A stretch of 64,000 bases of DNA, taken from assembly GCA_963815295.1 (NCBI GenBank), contig CAWFFZ010000003.1:248001-312000 (forward strand), in the 5' to 3' direction. Position 1 is the first letter of the stretch, and every line of letters starts with the position of its first letter. A program made the translations under genes and the position numbers. Below the pieces are notes generated by a model that saw only the letters and a program-made list of their open reading frames with translations, made no database searches and had not been told where the DNA came from. This document shows positions 59,623 through 64,000 of this stretch, in pieces. This DNA comes from JACDHG01 sp963815295 (GTDB taxonomy: Bacteria > Actinomycetota > Actinomycetes > Propionibacteriales > Nocardioidaceae).

Positions 59623-60606
59623 ATGATTCTGGCGTATGCCGGTCGGCGAGCCCATTCGATCAAGGGTGACCTGGCGCTGGTCAGGGCGCGCCTTCACCGA
59701 CTACTCGCGGCCCTCCAACCCTCCGCTGTCGTCGGCGCGGCCGCCGACGGCGCGGACCTCCTGCTCCTGGAGACGGTCCTGGCCATGCCGAATGGACCGA
59801 GAGTCCATCTCGTGTTGCCCACCGCGCGCGAGGTATTCGGCGAGGACTCCGTCGCGGAGGAGTGGCGCGACCGCTTCGAGACGGTGCTGGTCGAGATCGC
59901 GAAGAGAGGTGGCAACATCCGCACACTCGACAAGGAGCCCGGCGAGGCGGCGTACGGCGAAGCCAATCAGGCGATGCTCGACACAGCGTCTTCCCATACG
60001 CGAGACGGGCAACGCGCTGTAGCGCTCCTCATCGCTCAGGCGGGCGAAGGTCTCATGCTCGAGGATATGGTCGGTCGTGCGCGCGTCGACGGGCTTCCCA
60101 CGCTGCGCATTGACCCCGACGTCGACCTTTCGTCCAGACCACGGTGCTTCGTGGCGACGTCTTTCGGAGCGAAGCCGGGTCCCCTACGCCGCAATGACTT
60201 TGACGGCGACCAGGTCTACGACAAGGTGCTGGTCCCCGCGTTGGAAAACGCCCAGCTGAACTACCGCCGTGCCGACGAGTCGATCGACTCGGGTGTCATC
60301 GTGGAGCCGATGCTCGAGTGGCTCGCCAGCGCGGACCTGGTCATCGGCGACCTTGGCACAGACACGTTCAACGTCGCCTGGGAGTCGAGGCTGAAGCACG
60401 TGCTGCGTCCCGACCAGACTCTGCTGATCGGGCCGGCCGGCACTGCCGCACCGCACGACCTCGCTGCATTGCGGCACGTGCCCTACCACCAGGATGCCTC
60501 CGGGATCTCCGATGATGCTGCGGTCGAGGCGTGGGCCGAGCTCGCGCCCCACCTCGCTAGCGCCGGCAGCGGTGTCTCGAAACACCGGGCAGGGAGCCCC
60601 TCATGA
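59623..60606 (+). CDS. SLOG-like Rossmann plus TIR/nucleoside-deoxyribosyltransferase-like two-domain protein
   Basis: 327 residues, no membrane segment. Residues 1-168 look like a SLOG-type Rossmannoid domain: AYAGRRAHSIKGDLALVRA at the start, the glycine motif VVGAAADGADLLLLE (36-50) and VHLVLPTAREVFGEDSV (61-77). SLOG domains bind or make nucleotide signals. Residues 174-300 resemble the nucleoside deoxyribosyltransferase/TIR-like fold: CFVATSFGAK, VYDKVLVPALENA, YRRADESIDSG, ASADLVIGDLG and FNVAWESRLKHV, where E254 is in the place of the catalytic Glu. The stop overlaps the next gene, a two-TM protein, by 4 bases. I infer a sensor or nucleotide-processing part of a conflict system; both domain calls rest on motif reading. 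Confidence 0.68.
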   Translation: MILAYAGRRAHSIKGDLALVRARLHRLLAALQPSAVVGAAADGADLLLLETVLAMPNGPRVHLVLPTAREVFGEDSVAEEWRDRFETVLVEIAKRGGNIRTLDKEPGEAAYGEANQAMLDTASSHTRDGQRAVALLIAQAGEGLMLEDMVGRARVDGLPTLRIDPDVDLSSRPRCFVATSFGAKPGPLRRNDFDGDQVYDKVLVPALENAQLNYRRADESIDSGVIVEPMLEWLASADLVIGDLGTDTFNVAWESRLKHVLRPDQTLLIGPAGTAAPHDLAALRHVPYHQDASGISDDAAVEAWAELAPHLASAGSGVSKHRAGSPS

Positions 60607-61103
60607 AGCCGACGCTGTTCACCAGATTTCCCAGACTCAAGGCGCCTGCCAGTTCCTGGCCGGTGATCCCACCTGGGGTTGGCGACGAGTTCCCAACCCT
60701 GCAGGAAGACCTCGCCGTGCTCAGCGAGGACGTCAGCCCTGCCTACGCGGTGTACGACGCCCAGGCGCTGAAGGCGCAGAACAGCCACCGCTTGCAGCAG
60801 GTGGTGTTGCTGATCGGCGCCGCTCTGACCAGTGGCATTGGCGGGATCCAGGCAATGGTCTCCGACCAACGCTGGCCCGGGATCCTGCTCAGCGGTCTCG
60901 GCTTTGTCCTAGGCCTCTTCGGAATCTGGGTCAAGAGACAAGGTGTCCTCGACCGCTACCTCTACGCGCGCCTGCGGGCCGAGCGACTCCGTGCGCTGCA
61001 TTTCCGCTACCTGGCCCGGCTGGGTAGCTACTCCAGTGACGGTCGGCGTGAGGCCCTGCGTGACGCGGTCTCTGCGATTGGCGAAGGGAGGGAATCGGGA
61101 TGA
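60603..61103 (+). CDS. SLATT-like two-transmembrane protein 1
   Basis: 166 residues. Two close hydrophobic helices (LQQVVLLIGAALTSGIG, about 64-86, and PGILLSGLGFVLGLFGIWV, 92-110) lie between charged helical regions. The order N-terminal helix, YDAQALKAQNSHRLQQ, two-TM hairpin, then YLYARLRAERLRALHFRYLA corresponds to the SLATT (SMODS and SLOG associated two-TM) family, predicted pore-forming effectors related to DUF4231. It overlaps both neighbours by 4 bases, so the three genes should be made in fixed proportion. Toxic membrane action on activation by the SLOG/TIR-like protein is inferred. Confidence 0.65.
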   Translation: MKPTLFTRFPRLKAPASSWPVIPPGVGDEFPTLQEDLAVLSEDVSPAYAVYDAQALKAQNSHRLQQVVLLIGAALTSGIGGIQAMVSDQRWPGILLSGLGFVLGLFGIWVKRQGVLDRYLYARLRAERLRALHFRYLARLGSYSSDGRREALRDAVSAIGEGRESG

Positions 61104-61576
61104 CCGAGGACCCATCGCGAGTCTCTGAGTTCCGCAGGCTCTACCTTCGCCTGCGAATCGACGACCAAAGCACCTACTACCACGACCGCTCTGAGGAGTA
61201 CCGCAAGGCTCATTCACAGGCGAGCACGGCTCGCAACGCGCTCCTGCTCATCGCCTCTGGCGCCGGATTTGCCGCGCAGTTCCTCGACGGTACGTCGCGT
61301 GCCAGCGCAGGTGTCGTGGGCGCGATAGTGGCTGCGTTGGCGGCAGCGCTCACCGCCTTCGAGACACTGATCGGATTTGAGCACTTCGCGAAGCTCTTCG
61401 GCGATGCGCGGACGAGTCTTGAGGCCGCCCGCAGTGACTGGACCGGCACCGCACCCGGAAACTTGCAGGCGGACGTCGACCGGGTTGAGCAGATCTTCTT
61501 CGCCGAGAACGGCCAGTGGGGACAATTGGTGCAGGAGAGCGCCGCGCAGGCGGAGCCGACGGCCGAAGGGTCATAG
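61100..61576 (+). CDS. SLATT-like two-transmembrane protein 2
   Basis: 158 residues. RLRIDDQSTYYHDRSEEYRK leads into two helices (ARNALLLIASGAGFAAQFL, about 44-62, and AGVVGAIVAALAAALTAFETL, 70-90), then EHFAKLFGDARTSLEAARSDW and a C-terminal helix with VDRVEQIFFAENGQWGQLV. The Glu-x2-Trp near the end and the two-TM hairpin are typical of SLATT/DUF4231 proteins. It is only distantly similar to protein 1, so the pair may form a hetero-oligomer. It overlaps protein 1 by 4 bases. A glycosyltransferase gene begins 44 bases later. Confidence 0.7.
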   Translation: MTEDPSRVSEFRRLYLRLRIDDQSTYYHDRSEEYRKAHSQASTARNALLLIASGAGFAAQFLDGTSRASAGVVGAIVAALAAALTAFETLIGFEHFAKLFGDARTSLEAARSDWTGTAPGNLQADVDRVEQIFFAENGQWGQLVQESAAQAEPTAEGS

Positions 61577-61620
61577 TCGAGAGCTGCCGAGCGCCGCCAG
61601 CGTCAGGTGATCGGAGGGTA

Positions 61621-63465
61621 ATGCGCGTTAGCGTGATCATGCCGACCTACGACCAGGACGCTTTCCTGCCGGGGGCAGTAGCCTCCTTGCTCGCCCAGCG
61701 TGAGCAAGGGTGGGAGCTCATCGTCATTGACGACGGATCGCCTGGGGACACCAAGGCGGCTTTGGGATCGGCGCTGCTAGATCCGCGGGTGTCGCTGCAT
61801 AAGCTTGGCCACAATCGAGGGCTTGGCGCGGCCCTGAATGCGGGTCTCGATCTGGCGAACGGCGACCTTATTGCTTATCTGCCGTCCGATGACCTCTACT
61901 TCGAGAATCATCTGGCCGAGGCGCTGAGAGCGTTGGATGCCGCCCCTCATGGCGTGCTCTGCTGCACCGGGATCGTGTACGGCGACGACCTATTGACTGC
62001 CCTCGGAAGGATCGAAGACAGGCCGCTCCAACTGGTCCAGGTCGTGCATCGGCGTACGAGCGATCGGTGGATCGAGCGCTCGCAGCTGACGACGGACGAT
62101 CTCGACCGGATGCTGTGGAGCCGACTGATGGCGCGGGGAGAGGCAATCTTCTCGGGTCAGGTGACCTGCCAGTGGACGAGTCATCCAGAGCAGCGGTCAC
62201 GAGTCCTCCGTGAGCCGCGAGGTGGGCTGAACTCCTACCGGTCGAAGTACCGCGTCCGGGAACCCCTTCGGCTCCACAGCACTGTGGGGCACCAGCATGA
62301 TGAGGTTGATCTCTACGGAGAGCTTCGACAGCGCCCGCCCCCGCAGCCGGCTGAGAACGGTCTGCGCATACTCCTGGTCGGTGAGCTCGCACATAACCCT
62401 GAGCGAATGCTCGCCCTCGAGGAGAGCGGACACACTCTGCTGGGGTTGTGGATCGATGATCCGTGGTGGTTCAACACAGTGGGACCGCTGCCGTTCGGAA
62501 GCATTACCGACCTGCCGCGAGCTGGCTGGCTCGATGCCGTCCGCAAGCTGCAGCCCGACATCGTGTACGCGTTGCTGAACTGGGAAGCGATCGACCTCGC
62601 CCATGAAGTTCTCGAGGGGATGCGAGCGGCGGGCGTCGACATCCCCTTTGTCTGGCACATCAAGGAGGGCCCGTTCGAAGCACGACAGCACGGCTTGTGG
62701 CGCAAGCTGTCGGACCTTCACCTGCGCTCGGATGGGCAGCTGTATTCCAGCCCCGAGTTGAGGGACTGGTTCGGCGCCCTGGTTCCTGCATCCAGAACTG
62801 GGCGTTCGCACGTGTTGGACGGTGATCTTCCCAAGTCCGACTGGTTGCGCGGCAAACGCAGCACCCTGCTGTCCGAGTCCGACGGTGAGATCCACACGGT
62901 GATCGCCGGGCGCCCGATGGGACCCGAGCCCGCGGTGGTGGAAGCGCTGGCTGCGTTCGACGTCCACGTGCACGTGTACGACGAGAAGGGCCATCACCAG
63001 CTGAGCGAATGGGTGGCAGAAGCCCAACGTCGCGCGCCGCGGCACTTCCATCTGCACAACCACGTCGGGCAGCGGGAATGGGTCGCAGAGTTCTCGCAGT
63101 ATGACGCCGGGTGGCTCCATGACTTCAGGAGTCGTAACCACGGCGACCTGCGGGCGGCCGAATGGGCCGACCTGAACTACCCGGCGAGGCTGGCGACCCT
63201 GGCGATGGCCGGCGTACCGCTGATTCTGCGAGACAACCGTGGCTCCGTCGTCGCAGCCCAGCGACTGTTGTCGGAGCGGGACATGGTGGTTCTCTGGAGC
63301 AAGCCGGACGATCTGGCCAAGCAGCTGAAGGATAAGCAGCGCATGGCAAGCCTGCGCGAGAGCGTGTGGCGGCAGCGGGATCAGTTCACGTTCGATGCAC
63401 ACGTCGCAGGCCTTGAGCGGTTCCTGCGCGAAGTCATCGAGGATGTTCGCCAGCGAAAGGCGTGA
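61621..63465 (+). CDS. two-domain glycosyltransferase (GT2 plus GT-B-like)
   Basis: 614 residues from the ATG at 61621. Residues 1-215 are a GT-A family 2 domain: RVSVIMPTYDQDAFLPGAV, IVIDDGSPGD and the metal-binding LPSDDLYFENH. From about residue 250 a second domain starts with LRILLVGELAHNPERML, contains PDIVYALLNWEAIDLAHEV and ends with YPARLATLAMAGVPLILRDN, as in GT-B glycosyltransferases. Two transferase folds in one chain suggest stepwise addition of sugars to a wall polymer or lipid. It begins 44 bases after the SLATT-like gene, so it may share their transcript, although a functional link is unproven. Confidence 0.82.
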   Translation: MRVSVIMPTYDQDAFLPGAVASLLAQREQGWELIVIDDGSPGDTKAALGSALLDPRVSLHKLGHNRGLGAALNAGLDLANGDLIAYLPSDDLYFENHLAEALRALDAAPHGVLCCTGIVYGDDLLTALGRIEDRPLQLVQVVHRRTSDRWIERSQLTTDDLDRMLWSRLMARGEAIFSGQVTCQWTSHPEQRSRVLREPRGGLNSYRSKYRVREPLRLHSTVGHQHDEVDLYGELRQRPPPQPAENGLRILLVGELAHNPERMLALEESGHTLLGLWIDDPWWFNTVGPLPFGSITDLPRAGWLDAVRKLQPDIVYALLNWEAIDLAHEVLEGMRAAGVDIPFVWHIKEGPFEARQHGLWRKLSDLHLRSDGQLYSSPELRDWFGALVPASRTGRSHVLDGDLPKSDWLRGKRSTLLSESDGEIHTVIAGRPMGPEPAVVEALAAFDVHVHVYDEKGHHQLSEWVAEAQRRAPRHFHLHNHVGQREWVAEFSQYDAGWLHDFRSRNHGDLRAAEWADLNYPARLATLAMAGVPLILRDNRGSVVAAQRLLSERDMVVLWSKPDDLAKQLKDKQRMASLRESVWRQRDQFTFDAHVAGLERFLREVIEDVRQRKA

Positions 63466-63474
63466 GGCCGAGCG

Positions 63475-64000
63475 CTACTCTCGTGCCTCCGCCTCGTCGT
63501 CGGGCTGAGCCAAGGGACCAATCTCTGCGAGCATCGCCTCGCCTGGCACGGAATCCGAAGGCCGCAGGGTGATCCGTCGCACCGCTTCTATGTCGAGCTT
63601 GGGCGATCGCTCCGCGTTGAGGAGCCCGTTGACCTCATGTTCCACGTCAGTCAGCTGGGTGTAACAGAAGCCGGCGAGAGTGCTAGACGACAGGACTGCA
63701 CCCACCAGTTCCTCGTATTTCGCGAGGAGCCCATCGGCGTCCCGGACGCTGCCGTATCCGTGCGCTGGAGCCGTACCCGGCCGTAGCGCGACCCCGCCGA
63801 ACTCGCTCAGAACAACAGGCTGCACACGATCCACGAACTCCGGCAGGATGAGCTGATGCAGGTTGGGTTGGCAGTCCTCAAGCGTCTCCCGAAGTGCGTC
63901 GATGGACCCGTACCGCGTACGAATCTGCGTTCCGCTCATCGTGTAGTCGTGGATTCCGATGATGTCGCCATCCACGTGCTCCCACCCATCGTTCGATAGC
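63475..64000 (-). CDS. glycoside hydrolase family 2-like protein, C-terminal part (runs off the window)
   Basis: Only the last 175 codons are present; the frame is open to the end of the window and continues beyond it. Recognisable TIM-barrel pieces are SNDGWEHVDGD, IGIHDYTMSGTQI, QPVVLSEFGGVAL with the probable catalytic nucleophile Glu, and GFCYTQLTDVEHEVNGLLN. They match the end of the catalytic domain of family 2 glycosidases (beta-galactosidase/glucuronidase type). The tail ends in an acidic DDEAEARE. It converges with the glycosyltransferase gene with a 9-base gap. Substrate not determinable here. Confidence 0.7.
   Translation of the reverse strand, partial: LSNDGWEHVDGDIIGIHDYTMSGTQIRTRYGSIDALRETLEDCQPNLHQLILPEFVDRVQPVVLSEFGGVALRPGTAPAHGYGSVRDADGLLAKYEELVGAVLSSSTLAGFCYTQLTDVEHEVNGLLNAERSPKLDIEAVRRITLRPSDSVPGEAMLAEIGPLAQPDDEAEARE

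Noticed and set aside
62197..63402. 401-codon minus-strand frame opposite the glycosyltransferase
   Set aside because: No recognisable motifs; the plus frame has clear GT2 and GT-B features.

Overview
The window is GC-rich, densely packed bacterial DNA with frequent GTG starts, 4-bp stop/start overlaps and hairpin terminators without long T tracts. An ordered block (alr, tsaE, tsaB, rimI, tsaD, groES-groEL, a SigD/ShbA-type sigma factor with its RsdA-like anti-sigma factor, guaB, guaB3, a ChoD-type GMC oxidase, guaA) matches the actinobacterial arrangement known from Mycobacterium and relatives. I infer an actinomycete, possibly of the Nocardioidaceae or a neighbouring family; the family-level guess is weak.

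Layout. 1-15142: end of acpS, NAD(P)HX repair (frameshifted), alanine racemase, the t6A tRNA-modification genes (including a GNAT-TsaE fusion), a SigE-type ECF sigma operon on the minus strand, a THUMP-like methyltransferase, the HrcA/CIRCE-controlled groESL operon, and the ShbA/RsdA pair. 15218-32200: guaB, guaB3 and guaA with metabolic genes between them: a nitrilase-family hydrolase, a flavodoxin-fold reductase, kynureninase, a secreted M4 metalloprotease, a TauE/SafE permease, an aldehyde dehydrogenase, a GMC oxidase, ssuED, and a small minus-strand operon coding for a secreted protein and two related 34-residue membrane peptides. 32215-48909: a frameshifted nitrilase and a PAP2 phosphatase, then a DevR/DevS (DosR/DosS)-like hypoxia and nitrate-respiration island: response regulator (frameshifted), CoA-transferase, PPOX-fold protein, two universal stress proteins, DoxX, GAF histidine kinase, NarK transporter and narGHJI. 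Paired DevR-box-like sites lie in the two divergent intergenic regions of this island. 49095-59488: mixed accessory genes, among them a frameshifted secreted protein, a triply frameshifted DUF222/HNH gene, an orphan DNA methyltransferase, an SfnB-like flavoprotein and a heterodimeric ABC exporter whose two ATPase domains are degenerate in complementary ways. 59623-64000: three overlapping genes that look like a SLOG/TIR-like sensor plus two SLATT two-TM membrane effectors (a predicted nucleotide-signalling conflict system), followed by a two-domain glycosyltransferase and the end of a glycoside hydrolase.

At least seven single-base frameshifts interrupt otherwise well-conserved genes. Most are repaired by removing one base, so residual sequencing error is as likely as true decay. 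I saw no tRNA, rRNA, CRISPR array or insertion sequence.
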